64,000 nucleotides of DNA from Lasioglossum baleicum. Taxonomy: Eukaryota; Arthropoda; Insecta; Hymenoptera; Halictidae. The notes under the pieces were generated by a model that saw nothing but the letters and a program-made list of their open reading frames with translations, had not been told where the DNA came from and made no database searches. This document shows positions 47,527 through 60,290 of this stretch, one piece after another. A program made the position numbers and the translations under genes. The stretch spans positions 13,055,461 to 13,119,460 of the forward strand of contig NC_134933.1 of assembly GCF_051020765.1 (NCBI RefSeq), given 5' to 3'. Each line of letters opens with the position of its first letter. Position 1 is the first letter of the stretch.

Positions 47527-48452
47527 AATAATCATATTGTTAAATCTATCTCTATACTGTACTTCCGCTGGATTTCGAGAAAATCAAAGCGGCCGTGGTC
47601 TGTGGCGACGTAACACCCTCCCTTAAATGGCGAAGGTGACCCAGAAGGTGGGAAGATTAAAGTGTCCTTGCCCCTCGGACAGTCTCCATCGTCTTCGTCG
47701 TCCGGACTGTGTACCAGAAAGAATCCTCCGCCCGTGGACGACTGGGGCGGGGGAAGAAGAGCGGCAAGAAGACCGGAGCGTGTCGCCGAGCGATTCCACG
47801 CGATAACGTCGTTCCGGTTCTCGAAACCGGCGTGCTGGTTCGCGCGTGAAAGAACACGTTTGCGGGACGGCAATAAAATATTAGGCTGCGGGCTGGTTGT
47901 ATACGATGCGCAGCAATCCTTCCTAGAAAATTAAACGCGATGTTTTGCTCAATCGCGGCGCCCCGTCGCGTTTTCTCACGGGCCGCTGTCGCGTGAGCTT
48001 TAAATAGGTCGGGGGGCCGGTACGCGTACCCCGCACAATGAAAGGTATTCCGGGGAATTGATGGGTCGGACGGCTTAAAAACGATGAAAAATTAGTTGCT
48101 GTACGCCAGGCTTAATGGCCGTCATGCTGAGCTGCGCGAGGCATCGTTTTCTGTGATATACCGTCTAGCCATTGTGAGCTGCGATGGAAATAGTATTATT
48201 GGTGTTATTAGTCTTTTCAAGTGTCCATTCGTAAGGATCATAGCAAGGATTTCACTCGAAGCAACCGACACCGGTGATTGAAAATCATTGTCGGCTCCTC
48301 CATAACTTCCGATATCGATCTCGCGCGATACAAAGTTATTTTAACGACAGACAAGTCTTATTCAATTCCAATAATAGTCTTTGCTGTGTAAAAAATTTTG
48401 GAATCTTATTTCCAATATTATCATTGCTAAAAATCCAGAAACATCTTATTAA
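47527..48452. other. GC-rich intergenic patch, no gene recognised
   Basis: CpG-rich at 47560-48060, with overlapping open frames on both strands (for example 47532-47873 minus, 113 codons). None has a domain. Confidence 0.45.
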
Positions 48453-48660
48453 TAGACAGCGGATCTTTATTTATTTATGGCTCCTGAAAATGTTCAAAAA
48501 ATGCTAGGAGTAGAATATTAAATTCGACAGAGTTTAGTACGATTTCTATTTTGTTTCAGATTTACAAAGGCTACTACCACTGAAAACAAGATATTATTTG
48601 ATTCGACTTTCTTAAAATTCGTCTGGAAAAATTGCAAATTGCATAAACATCCGCTGTCTA
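48453..48660. mobile_element. AGACTGCGGAT-family MITE, second subfamily
   Basis: Left TAGACAGCGGATCTTTATTT and right GCATAAACATCCGCTGTCTA share a compensating change (AGACAGCGG / CCGCTGTCT) at both ends. The interior matches 21668-21868. Confidence 0.75.
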
Positions 48661-50008
48661 CTTATTAGTAATAGTAACAATTATAGTATAGTCTCTCCTC
48701 GAGGATGGAACATTTCCTGCCCCACCTTTCTATTCTGTGGAATCCACTGGCTCTTTAAAGGGAACAATATTTGCCTTTCGCGGCGCTCATTACCTCGACT
48801 CGAGGTTGGCTAATGTAAATTAACCAGGGAAGCGGAGATGAGCTCTGGGTTGAATCAGGGAGGAGATAGTCTCTTCTCGCCACTTTCTGGCTGACACGTC
48901 GAAAGCTTCGGCAAAAAGAGCTTGAAATCCCTGAAGACGCATTCACGTTAGAACCTTGGAAGGCTTAGTCGTCTCACGACTGTCTTCGGCCAATTATTGC
49001 AAAACATTTTCTTTATCTTACACATTCGAAAGTTTGTTGATGAACATTTCTAAAACACATTTTCATTTCAGACGTATATTCAAAGCTTGCCTATTATTAC
49101 ATTATCGAAGAGCACATATAAAGAAATAAGAACCATTTTCGATGGCCACAAAAGGCAGAGGCGTCATTACAGAGATCAAGGTAAACAAAACAGTCTAAAG
49201 TCGTAACTCTCTGTCGGTATAACGATCATCCCCATACTCGCAGGTTTACGGACAGGAAAATCATGATCCACTGAAGCGGTTCATAATAATGACCTTCAAT
49301 AACCGATTCCGTGCAGGGAGTGTGTAGGTGGTTACGGGATAGGATCGAGAGGGCCAATGCTCCGTTGTCGTTCGTTCCAGGCTCGTTAGCGGTCTTTAAT
49401 GTAAATCAATCGAAAAGTAAGGCAGTCCGTGGCGGCGCAGAGGATTAATAACCAATTAGACGCAGCTTGAGGCCCCGCGTGCGCTTCTCAACGATTCCAC
49501 AAGTTCTCCGATCGACATATTAAATTACGCGTTTTTCTGCTAGGCCAAGCATTACCGGCGGCTACTAATTATGCGTGGACCGTAGAAGCCGAAGAGCGTC
49601 GGGAAGCAGAGGAAAGCGGACTTAGCTTAGCCTCTGTATCAATAGCTGTATCTATCGCGGTGGCCCGTTTTAAAATGGGAGAAACGACTCAGTAATGGTC
49701 GTCTCCGCTGACTTGCGTTTCATTAGATGGTAAACGCTCCTGAAACTCCGGTCTACTGATTGTGTGTTAATTTTACTGCCGCCGGCCGCATGTTGAACGT
49801 TTCCTTTGATTCAGCCACGGGACGCTTCGTTTACGTAGACGCAGCTGGCCAAGCGGATGATTCGTTAACATTTTTCTGATTGCTACCGGCACAGTTCCGG
49901 GCAACTTTCTTGCTCGAAGCGCGGTCGGCCAGTTCTACGCCAGTACTAAACTTTTACGAGTAGGTATGAACCCCGGTTTATGCGAGAGGCTTGATTTTGT
50001 TGCATCCA
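48661..50008. other. Intergenic region, no gene recognised
   Basis: Mixed composition. Nothing found beyond short open frames. Confidence 0.45.
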
Positions 50009-50218
50009 CTAGTCCCTTGATTTTAGGGTGCTCAATTTAATATACCTACTCTTCAAGGTACGAAGATAATGCGCTATATCTACTGCGCTGTTATGGGCAA
50101 TACATTCTGCCGTAAAGACAGCAGCATTATCTTCGGTAGCTTGTATAGTTCCAATGTTCAGCTCCGAACAAACGCAGGAATTTACTGGGATTTTACTGTA
50201 CCATCTATCTACGTACAC
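50009..50218 (-). pseudogene. Non-LTR retrotransposon RNase H remnant (N-terminal part)
   Basis: Minus-strand frame with SELNIGTIQATEDNAAVFTA and ECIAHNSAVDIAHYL. The AVFTAEC...A..A pattern is the second conserved block of the RNase H domain in jockey/R1-type retrotransposons. No other part of the element is seen nearby. Confidence 0.5.
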
Positions 50219-51772
50219 GAATTATTTTCGCTTATGAATTCCTGAATCATCTTACTTTAAGAACGGAAAAAGCTATTTTATAGCTTTGATACGAGTGAAG
50301 AACGCTGTATCACGTACAGTGCCAAATACCTACTGAACTATTACAACGCTGTTCCACTGGTTAGAACACTCGCTGCCTTAACTGCGTTTACAGGAACGAT
50401 CGCGTTCGAATGGTTCCCGTGTAAAACTCTCGTAAGTTAGTTTATCTGTGTTCATAAAGTGCAGCGTGTCCGTCGAGTTTTAGCCTCCTATATTTCATTA
50501 AAATCACCTTACGCTTGTAGCAATAAAGGACGGCTTACTGTGGCACGAGTTCCATGAAACTTTAGTAGCTATTACCCTAGATGAAGGCAGCATTAACTTC
50601 GAATTTATTTTTCCGTCATAAGACACAACTGATTCCACTCGTGTTACGCATTCCACCTCGGTCGCTTAATGACTCCACTTCCCTGTTTGCTTAACTCCTG
50701 TGCACTGTTTCGGTTATCCGGTCATTGTGTATTTAACATATTCAAAATTTAATTAGGCGCAATTAGCCAGTTACAGGAGAAATTTAGACATTGAGAGCAT
50801 CGCACTAATTTTCCTGTTCCTGTGACAAAAACTTAAAGTTGTTTTCTAAGAGACGTATACTTTTCTTGAGATTTTTGTTCCTCGCAATGAGTACTACGTG
50901 ACGCAATAAAAAAGAATGTTTAACCTTGAAAAAAAGGGTCAAGGTCATTTCGAATTTTAAAACACCCTGTACATTTTCACATTCCCGCAACGTCACACGG
51001 TTCATTGCAGCTCATGCAGCTAATGTTCTTCGTGCAGTCTGGAGTTTATGCAGCGCTTGTTAGTTTGTACGGATCATATACTGCATTCCGTTCGTGAAAC
51101 TTCAAACTATTTGTTCACTCTACATACTTCATGACCTTCACAGTCCACGCGTCTGTATGCAGTGCGCAGATTACTGCAGTATCATGTACCCACTTGTTCG
51201 AGTTTATAGTTTTCAATAATTTTCGAAATTTATTCACTTCACGGTGATTATGCACCCCGTGCAATTTTGTAGATTTTATACGAGCTATAAACTTGAAACC
51301 CAAAGTAAATTCTACGATTTATGATCTGAAAGCACTTGAAACGTACCCAGACAGTCCATTCGTTGTATCAAAACCGCTATCGTTTTCCTAGGAATTCGTC
51401 GGTTACCTGTAACCACTTGTTAGCAGTGACACGGCGTTCTTATAGGAACAGCATTCAGAAAATAAAATAACGATTTGCGAATACTAATTTCAACAGACGT
51501 GTAGCTTAAGTGTTCATTCACTGGACAGGTCACCCTACATAATTTGCAAGCGAATAGTCTCTCGAGCAAATAGAGATGAATAAGTGCGCGCGGGATGAAT
51601 AACTTGGAAACCAGTAGTCTCCGAAGCAAGTAGCTCGTGAACGAAGAATCGCTGAAGTGAATGGAGACGAGTGATTTATTTGACGGTTGCGAATCCTATT
51701 CTGTAACACTTCTAACACTTTTCTTAGAAAACAGTGGAAAGTAGTGCTCAGTTAAATTTTTTAAAATTAAGA
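50219..51772. other. Intergenic region, no gene recognised
   Basis: AT-rich. A stray AACACCCTGTAC end lies at 50962. No supported gene. Confidence 0.45.
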
Positions 51773-52045
51773 AGATCAAAACTGACCTTAGAGGTTTTTC
51801 AATGGCTATCGAACCATTCGAAAACTGACCAAGAAAAACCCCTCCGAGTAAAATTACAGCCATCTAGCTTACCCGCGAGGGTAGTTACAGGGTGAATTAG
51901 ATTTGACGGTTCTCCGCGCATTTTCCGGTCTCCGATGCGTTCTAAAAATCTGAAAAAATGTGACGTATTTTGGATCCTAACGCGCAGTTTACAGAATTTT
52001 TTCAGATTTTTATATTGCAAACTGTGTTCGTAAAAAACGAAAAAC
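51773..52045 (-). repeat. Interspersed repeat, family with end GATCAAAACTGCCCTTAGAG
   Basis: Starts GATCAAAACTGACCTTAGAG, then GGCTATCGAACCATTCGAAA, GCGCATTTTCCGGTCTCCGA and GTTCGTAAAAAACG. Head-to-head with the plus copy at 52165-52620. Confidence 0.7.
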
Positions 52046-52164
52046 CCCCAAAAGACATGCTATTCTACTGTTTAGCTCCCTGATGAAGTACTATAACAGG
52101 CAGTGTCGTCAATTTTTATCAGATTTTTTCTTGCGGGAAGTCATTGTCAAATACAATAAAAACC

Positions 52165-52620
52165 TATATGTGTCACATTTTTTTCAGAATTTTAGAACGC
52201 ATCAGAGGCCGGAAAATGCACGGAAAAGCGCAAAATTTAATTTACCCTGTAACTACCCTCGCGAGAAAGCTAGAGGGCTGATATTTTATTCCCAGGGGAT
52301 TTTTTAGGTCTATGAGCCAATAATATGAGTGGGTGGCGCCCGTGATAAATACACTGACGGGAGAAATACGAAAAGTGGGTCCCAGTCTGTTGAATGGGCT
52401 GAAAGATGGAGGGAGAATAGGACCTCGGTCCTAGACGTGTGATTTTTTTAGTGGGTATTTGTGACACCGACCATCTGAGTCCCACACTACCCCTTCTGGG
52501 TGTACGTAAACGTATTTTTCCACACGTCTTTAATCTAAAAAAAGGGGGGTTTCTTGGTCAGCTTTCGAATGATTCGATAGTCATTGACAAACCTCTAAGG
52601 GCAGTTCTGATCATCTTAAT
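52165..52620 (+). repeat. Interspersed repeat, plus copy with inserted central segment
   Basis: TTTTAGAACGCATCAGAGGC to GAAAGCTAGAGGGCTGATAT, then about 240 bp absent from the other copies (52310-52550), then GGTCAGCTTTCGAATGATTC and ACCTCTAAGGGCAGTTCTGA. With 51773-52045 it forms an 850-bp inverted pair. Confidence 0.6.
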
Positions 52621-53848
52621 CGGGCTAGGCACAGTCCAGAAGAAAAATACCCATTTTGGAGAAAAAGAGTCCCTCTGTACAGCGGGACGATACGAGATAA
52701 AATTGGAAAGGTGAAAAAAGGTATGGAGGTTGAGCTGGCCAGTGGAGGGGAATTTATGAGATCCAACGGCTCGTGGAATTCCCACCGAGGCTCGCATATC
52801 TCATCCCGGTGGTTGAACGAGACACGGGTCAGTAAGTCGCGCACCGCGGCGATTCGCGCCTTCTCGAATAGCAGAAACAGGTGGCCGTGTTCCGTTAAAC
52901 GTCACCAGGCCGAGCAAAATCCTCGTTGACGGTGGTGGATGCGAGCCAACCGCGGCGTGCTCGGGAGTCATGAGGCTGCTTGACTTCTTATCCGGGATCT
53001 CGGACGATGGTAACTGTTCATTTGTCGTCGGCCGAGCCACGTGATAGGGAACACGGCCGGCGCAATCTGTCGACCTACTAGCAAGAACACCGATATCAAC
53101 GACTTCCGGAACGAGTAGACAACTCCCGCGGCTCTCCTACAGATTTTTTAACGACCTCTCGCTCTTCTCCTCATCCTACCATCTTCTCGAGGTTCTCGAT
53201 GGATCCTCGATCGATCCTAGATAGAGATGTTGATGCTGATAAACGGAATCGAGATTGCCCTAAAACCTCTCATACATCTCGAAACCAGAAGTACTATACA
53301 AGTATAAATTACTCGTTTCAAGGTTTTTCTAACCCTTCCTACTCGAAACTATTCTAATTCCGAAACCTAAGAATTTGATTCGATCAGAAATATTTTATGA
53401 AAAAGGAAAAACGAAGTTGAAGAATTCATACCATATTTAAGATTCTAGCAATTCATATTATTCTACCGATCATCAAAAGTGACTGATGAGTCTGCGGCAA
53501 CGCATAGCCGAATTGAATGATACTCTTAACGCGGAAAATCAACAGGTAGAAATAGTATAATCGCCTAACGGTGACACGAGTAACGGTGGACATAAAGTTC
53601 CAGCATCTTTCGCTCTATCTCGACGGGTCGTTTGACCGTTACACTTAACAGTGTTACAGGAAATAGTGTTTACGGGCTATGCTTCCCACGCCATGAGCAA
53701 ATAGGTTCCCCACCAAAATCACAAAGATCTTTAAACTCAATTCTATCTTGGTTCTCACATAATTTACGATTAAAGAGAATGCTAGGTTCCTAGAAGACCT
53801 AAGAGACCATAAATTACTTTACTATCACTTTATATGTATTTTGAGTAT
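52621..53848. other. Intergenic region, GC-rich at first, no gene recognised
   Basis: GC-rich at 52720-53230. Open frames of 70-90 codons overlap on both strands without domains. Confidence 0.45.
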
Positions 53849-54275
53849 ACAGGGTGTCTCACAGCTAAAGGAGGCCACCTAAATATCTCCTCTATTTTTA
53901 ATGATACAAAAAATATTTACGGCATAATTTAGATGGTCTAGAAGGAGGGATATCATAGAAGGACAATTTCTTTTGTCCGGTTTTTTTTCATAGTTTTTTC
54001 AAGGTCATCGTTATTTTTTTATCGGGAAAACTTGTGTTTTTTATTCCATCTTATAGCGGCTGAAAAAATACATTTGAATATGCTTATGTCATTAACAAGA
54101 TGGAATTTTTAAAAAATAAGTTTTCCCGATAAAAAATAACGATTACCTTGAAAAAATAACCGGACAAAAAAAATTCCTCCTTCAATACCATTTTAATTAT
54201 GCCAAAAATTATTTTTTTGTGCCATTAAAAATAAAGGAGATATTTAGGTGGCCTCCTTCAGCTGAGACACCCTGT
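53849..54275. mobile_element. ACAGGGTG-type palindromic MITE (427 bp)
   Basis: Left ACAGGGTGTCTCACAGCTAA with GGAGGCCACCTAAATATCTC, and right GAGATATTTAGGTGGCCTCC with TTCAGCTGAGACACCCTGT. The palindrome continues inward (TTGTCCGGTTTTTT / AACCGGACAAAAAA). No coding capacity. Confidence 0.85.
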
Positions 54276-56410
54276 ATCGATTAAATCAGAGTTCTCTCGC
54301 TATTTTGGTACTGTATTTTTCGCTGGCCAATATAGTGACCCTCGGCCCTCTAAAGTTTAAACAAAAGTATCTCAGTGACTATATGCAATATTTTTCATTA
54401 GAAATTAGAAACGTACTCGGCTCCGACAAAATGGTACTTCTGTTCGAGTTCAGCCGGCGTGTTCAGAAAACACGAGGACATTCGTGACAGGTCTTCTCGG
54501 TACCGCGTGATCGTAGCACAAATCACGATTGTATAGCGATTGCGGTCGATGGTAAAAACTAATCAGCGCGCATCCTCGTCGAGCGAAGAAGCCATGCATC
54601 AAACGTGCCTGGGAACGAGCCACGCGCAACGAACGGAAGATGACTGAAAGCGATTAGAAGCGACAATGCCCGGTATCATCTAGTGACGAACCCCTAAGGA
54701 AACGACGGTGCATAGGGTGCACCGTAGGCGTTGATTGAGTACATGCGAGAGGATCGGCGTGGCTGGTTCGTTGGCTCGTTTTTCTTTCGCGGCTGGGAAT
54801 ACCGGGAGCGGACCACGCGGGCAAGAAATGTCCGTCCGGGAGTTGCCCTCGGCCGGTTGACACGGTGACTTCCACGGTGCGGTGGTTCCATGGTGTTCGC
54901 GTACTAACGATACAATCAAGATATCACTAACCCGAGGAGTTATTATCATAATTAACGACCGCGAGCTTAATTGACTTCTACCAAGCAATTAACGACTTTC
55001 TTGAATTTTATTACCCAATAATGGCTCGTCGGGGTTCATCGCGATCGTCCATTTCGAATGTACCGCTACGTCTAATCTTCGTCCCTATCCCACTCCGCTA
55101 CACAGTAGAAACTGAAGACTCGTTTTTCCTGAAACACGCTGCAAATTTCTGTCTTGAAAATTTTTCAGAAATTTTTCTCGTGGATGAAGCTGCCATAGAC
55201 TTGAATAATGAATCTTCCTCTTTACAGCGACTGCAAATTTATTGTAGTACGATGTAGTCTCTCCTGCATAGTACGGTACGATGTAATCAGAGAAAAGTCG
55301 TTTTACAGTAGCTAGCTTTTTGAACCCAGGAGCGCAAAAGAGTTAAAATTTCGAGTGACCGTTCGAAACTAGTACACGAAAGCTCGTTCAATTTCGTCCG
55401 ATGCAGAAACTACACATGGGTACAGTACCGATTCGTATTCGGGACGAAGAAAAACAGAAAAGAACACCTATTGAGAGTTAAAGGTCCATTTGCGATGGAT
55501 CCAGTTAGCATACGACTTTGAAACGATCTGCATTTGTTTTCTCTTTCGCAGTAATTTTTCGTACGATCGTTCGTATTCGCTGCACCAGGCTAATTACGTT
55601 CGACGCTGTATTTATTGATTTCTATTCCTGCCGGCAGCAGCATCGATTTTCTCCAGGTCGAAAGCAGTATCGCGTGTGTGAAATAATGATTACGAGCACG
55701 GAGTCGAAAGGTAATGTAATGGCAATTAACTGTGAACATCTAGACACCATAAATGCGGTTATCGTGTGAATTATCAATCTGGCAGAGAAGTGCGAACTCG
55801 AATTCATCGAAACTATCAGAAATTTAATTTTGTATACAACCACGTTGTGTGAAAAATCTTTAAACACGAACATACGGATAAAAATAAATATTATTTAACG
55901 TGGATACATATAGAGCACTTGGAGTTTATAGTAATATTTTAATCATTTAACATTAATCGATCCTAATCGGATGTATCTACATTGTATGGTAAAAGGAAAA
56001 GCAAATCTCTTGTTCTTGTTATGTGAAACAAACCGTTAAATTAGGTGGTGGGTCCGTTATAATATAGGGTTGCCTTACACAGTATGGTGCAGGTCCATTG
56101 CATCGAGTAAGTGGTATAATGTATCAATTCATGAATAAAGACATTTGAGAAAACAACTTGTGGGTAACGATTCAACATGACCTTGCAGCAGAATATGCTA
56201 TTACATTCCAACATGGCAGTAGTCCAATGCACGTGTGTGACCAAACTTTCAACCATACCACTCTTATCCCTTTACGATTGACTTTTTATGGTCGGTAGAA
56301 TCGACTGAAGAAATTCGACCTTGATTTATTTCTAAAAAATAGGAAGAGTTTCCAACGAAAGTCGAACCGTATTTAAACAGCTACAAACTTCTATCGTATG
56401 TACGTTTTGC
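54276..56410. other. Intergenic region, no gene recognised
   Basis: CpG-rich at 54480-54900, then AT-rich. Open frames at 54680-54988 (minus, 102 codons) and 55021-55257 (plus) have no domain or splice context that I trust. Confidence 0.45.
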
Positions 56411-57180
56411 ACAGGGTGTAACGAAATTATATGTCGCGGCTACCATAGGATGATTCTACACTCTCGATTTGGTTGAAATTGCAAATTAAGTCAAAATGTG
56501 GTGATTAATTAACTTATCAGTCGTTGATGATAATAAAGAACTACAAAATGAAGGTACTTAACAATCTTGTAAATGAAAAACGTGTACGACCATAATATCT
56601 TAGTTTTACCGTAATTCAATCAAGAAACTTGAAATTTGTAGATATTGTAGAATACATTCGGTATACAAAACTCCGTTTGTTTAATGTCACTGCTAAAACT
56701 CGGACATTTCATATGCAACAACCTAAAATAATGGCTCAATATCGATAACAGAGAAATAGAATATTTTCACGGGTTGAACATAATGACTAGACTGCGGATT
56801 TTATGCATTTATGACAAAAATGAGTAGGTGTAATTTAAAATAGCAAAAGTTCCAATCACTAAAATCGTGAAATAAATCGTAGGGCAAGTGGTTAATGACA
56901 TACAGTACGACCTCGTTCTTTGCACACTAGCGCCTCCCAACACGAGGAGTTCGAAGTTCTGGCACTCGTGATGGGGATGTGATTACTAAATGGTTCCTTT
57001 TGTACTTTTAACCCTCGCGACGAGTAAAATACGATGCAATTAGAAAAAAAATGTTGACCCTTTGACCTAAAAATTGAAGGTCAAGGTCAATTTTACGGCA
57101 CCTTAGTTTAATTTCAACCACATCGAGGGTGTAGAATCATCCTATGGCAGCCGCAACATATAATTTCTTTACACCGTGTA
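56411..57180. mobile_element. ACAGGGTG-type element with other MITE pieces inside (770 bp)
   Basis: Left ACAGGGTGTAACGAAATTAT then CATAGGATGATTCTACACTC; right ATAATTTCTTTACACCGTGT, preceded by the inverted GTGTAGAATCATCCTATGGC. Between them lie a fragment of the TTAGGTTGTTGCATA element (about 56494-56726), the left half of an AGACTGCGGAT MITE (56788-56850) and a fragment of a TTAA MITE (56850-56896). Confidence 0.65.
56788..56850 (+). mobile_element. AGACTGCGGAT-family MITE, left half only
   Basis: TAGACTGCGGATTTTATGCA, then GACAAAAATGAGTA, as in the copy at 17209. It breaks off into the TTAA-type MITE fragment. Confidence 0.6.
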
Positions 57181-59929
57181 CAAACGAGAACGATTATTAA
57201 TAATAAACCATTTATACACGTTCGCTTCGCGAGTGCGTTGGTGCTAGCTAGTCATGTTGAAAGTCCTGCTTGTTGGTGAAATCGGACGTTAGTATCGCTG
57301 GACAGAGGATCGCCAACGTCGGAAAAAATGCCGGTACCGTTCTAACGATTACAACGTTCCTAGACGTGTCCGCTTCAAGCAAATCGAATTGTGTGACACC
57401 GTACGCGAACGAGCGTCATTATCCGCGATGGGTGTCCAGCGTGACGCGAGGGAACCAAGTGAGTGCCAATGATCACGAGAGAATGCAACCATAAGCCCCG
57501 GTGTCGGCGTCGGTGTCGGCGTCGGCGTGCAGCTCCGAGTGATGGAAACGAAACGGTAAATAGAAATCGCCGACGAATGAGTCACGCTGTTTATAGGATA
57601 TCGGACCCCACAGCGATCAGACATTTTTTTCGGGAAGCTCAATAAAGTAATTTATTTAATCTCAATCATAGTAATTGAAATCTATCTTGGGGTTCCGCTT
57701 TAAGATGACTGTATTGGCAGCGCGAGTCTTCCGAAAGGATTTTCTTGTATCGATTTCCTACCTTAAATCAAGTACAAGTTATTGTAACTATACCTGCAAA
57801 GTTTCATAGAGATTGGTTGATCACTGTGTTTGAAAAGAACGGTTAAAGTATAGCCTAGTTGAGTAGGAATATATATTTCATGAGAAATTATTTAAATTGA
57901 GTATTCAATTTTTTTGGTATTTGTAAGAATACGATTAGAGAATTTAGTATTCTACAGAGGCTCGCGAAACTAATTAGATGTCGAAGCAAGAAAGATGCTA
58001 AAAGGAAATTTGATGGTTTTATTCCTAGTTGAAAATTATGATCTGATTATGCATTGATTATTAGGAATAAGCGTGGAGAAAGAAAAATCCGTGTAATAGG
58101 TTTCTATATAAGTATGGCAAATGAGATGACTACACAAAGTAGCAGGTTGAAAGACCTCATTAAAAGGAACAGAAATATTCCAACGTATGTTCGGAAGCTA
58201 ACCGGTTTAGCTGATATTCAGGTTTCTGGTTCACCAGCTAATTTATCTCTCAAGGTTTTTATTTGATTCTTGCTCGCATCACTTTCTGCCAGAATTACGC
58301 ATAATTTGCAGGTAATAACGCAAAAAAATCCCGAGACTTGTTACGATCAATAATCGTCTTCGTTACTATAATAGCGTTACGAAAAACTGGCCATCCCTGA
58401 AGCAACGTATAAATCGTTGTACACCATTATTGAGTAGTGTGAAACGCGTACGCAGTGTTATTATTTTATGTACATTGTGTACTTAGTTGTATGTACAATC
58501 CCAGCAAAAACTATCCGTTTGATTAAGCGGACTATGCATTTGTTACAAAAATTTGTCAAAATTCCGTTGATTATGTTATTGCAGAACTAGAATATCTTTA
58601 TTCACATAATCGTGAATTGCTATCGACTGATTCCCATTGTCGTCCTTTTTTTTTTAGAAGAATCGATGGTGTTCCAAAATTTTACGTTTTTAATTTTCTG
58701 ATGAGAAGACAAGATTTTTTATTTTGTTCGCATGTCCCCCTGTATTCTATTTTTTTGTAAGAATGTAGAATGAATAAATTCCTATCCAATTTCCTTTCCT
58801 TGCGAATGCAATTTTACATGAAGACCCCCAGTCCATTTATCAGTTTTTTTTTCCAAATGGAGCGTACTTGCCGCGCAATTTAATATTTTAATGCAATACT
58901 TTCCTGCGAGGGTTAGTACACCGATTACAATGATTACAGTCGACGAAAGATCATATTTTCATAGGGACCAAGCAAATTTGCGGTTCGACCTTCGGGGTAC
59001 ATACGCAGATCGTCGACCAGAAGAAATTCCTTTCTATGTCAAAGTGCAATCATCGCGATACAGGCCAATGATCGGTCCCGGAGCACCGCTACAGGCTCGG
59101 AAGAACCTTTAATTATCGTTCCGCAAAAATACCGTCGTGCAGTAAATACCCACGTAATACCCTCCAATTCGTCTAACCGCAGCAATCTTCGAAAACGTTT
59201 TCACGTTACACGCTAGCGGCCCGTAGGCCACCTTCTAAACCTCGCCTTACTACGTGAAAAAAATACGAGATTGGAAGTATGTACCAAACAATTCCCGCGA
59301 TGAAATGCATTCGATGCATATGCCCGTAAAGTACGTCGATTATATTCTAATTCCGATGAATAATTCAAAGGAGCGTTTGATATATGTATATAAAATTGAT
59401 GCTCCGCGTAAAATTAAAATGACAACGCAAAATGGCGACAGGAAGCGGTACCCTTTCATTTTCTTGAACACGGCCACGCGGCCGATAAATTACAGGCAAC
59501 GTTTTTCAAGAACGCCGGAATTTACGGAGCAGCCTGACAAAGAAGTTCAGTCAGGCAGCGTCGGTAAACGGGACCGAGAACACTTTCCGAGAGCCAAGTG
59601 TCTGTACAGTATCTCGTCATTACCAAATAAATTAAAGCACGGTGTCGGGTGCATCTGGGTCACCGGGGAGCACTCTGCGCAATGAGAAACGTAATTCTTC
59701 GCGCTCGGCGGAAAGCGAAACTGGAGGAAACTGAGGGTAGAAGACACGAAGAACACCGGTGAAACGGGTTACGGTAGAACCTCGCTCGTTGCACTAGGGG
59801 CCGTAAAATGTGTACGGAAATCCCGGTTGTGCAACCAAAGAGGTAACCAATCGCGCAATCCGTTTCTCTACTTTCCCACTTCGTATTCCCTCACCCATTA
59901 CTCTGCTCGGAAAAACGTATAGTTATCAG
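57181..59929. other. Intergenic region, no gene recognised
   Basis: Contains a GTCGGC-type microsatellite (57501-57529) and several open frames (58054-58266, 58891-59112, 59254-59685 plus). The 143-codon frame at 59254 is the longest; I see no domain in any of them. Confidence 0.4.
57501..57529. repeat. Hexanucleotide microsatellite, (GTCGGC)n with variants
   Basis: About five units of GTCGGC/GTCGGT. Confidence 0.75.
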
Positions 59930-60013
59930 AATCACCACCACGAGTTCTAGAACCTTGAACACCTCGTGGTGGGAGTCGCTAGTGTGCAACGAACGAGGTC
60001 GTACTGTATGTCA

Positions 60014-60273
60014 TTAACCACTTGTCCTACGATTTATTTTACGATTTTAATGATTAGAACTTTTTTGTGGGTCATACTTTCTTAAAAAAGGAGAAAATTT
60101 GTATCTATTTTATGCCTATATATATATATATATTCTCCAATAGCTTACATTAACAAAACCAAAGTAGAATTTTATTTCGGTTTAAAAGAAACTAATAGCA
60201 CACATATATTTATTAGACTCTGTTCAGAATCTTTAACACGAGTCAGACACGATATTGTAGGGCAAGGGGTTAA
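60014..60273. mobile_element. TTAA-type MITE, family TTAACCCCTTGCCCTACAAT (260 bp)
   Basis: Left TTAACCACTTGTCCTACGAT and right TTGTAGGGCAAGGGGTTAA. Related to 33525-33746. It contains a (TA)n run at 60117-60135. Confidence 0.75.
60117..60135. repeat. (TA)n microsatellite
   Basis: Nine TA units inside a TTAA-type MITE. Confidence 0.85.
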
Positions 60274-60290
60274 ATTCTTTAGCCAATATT

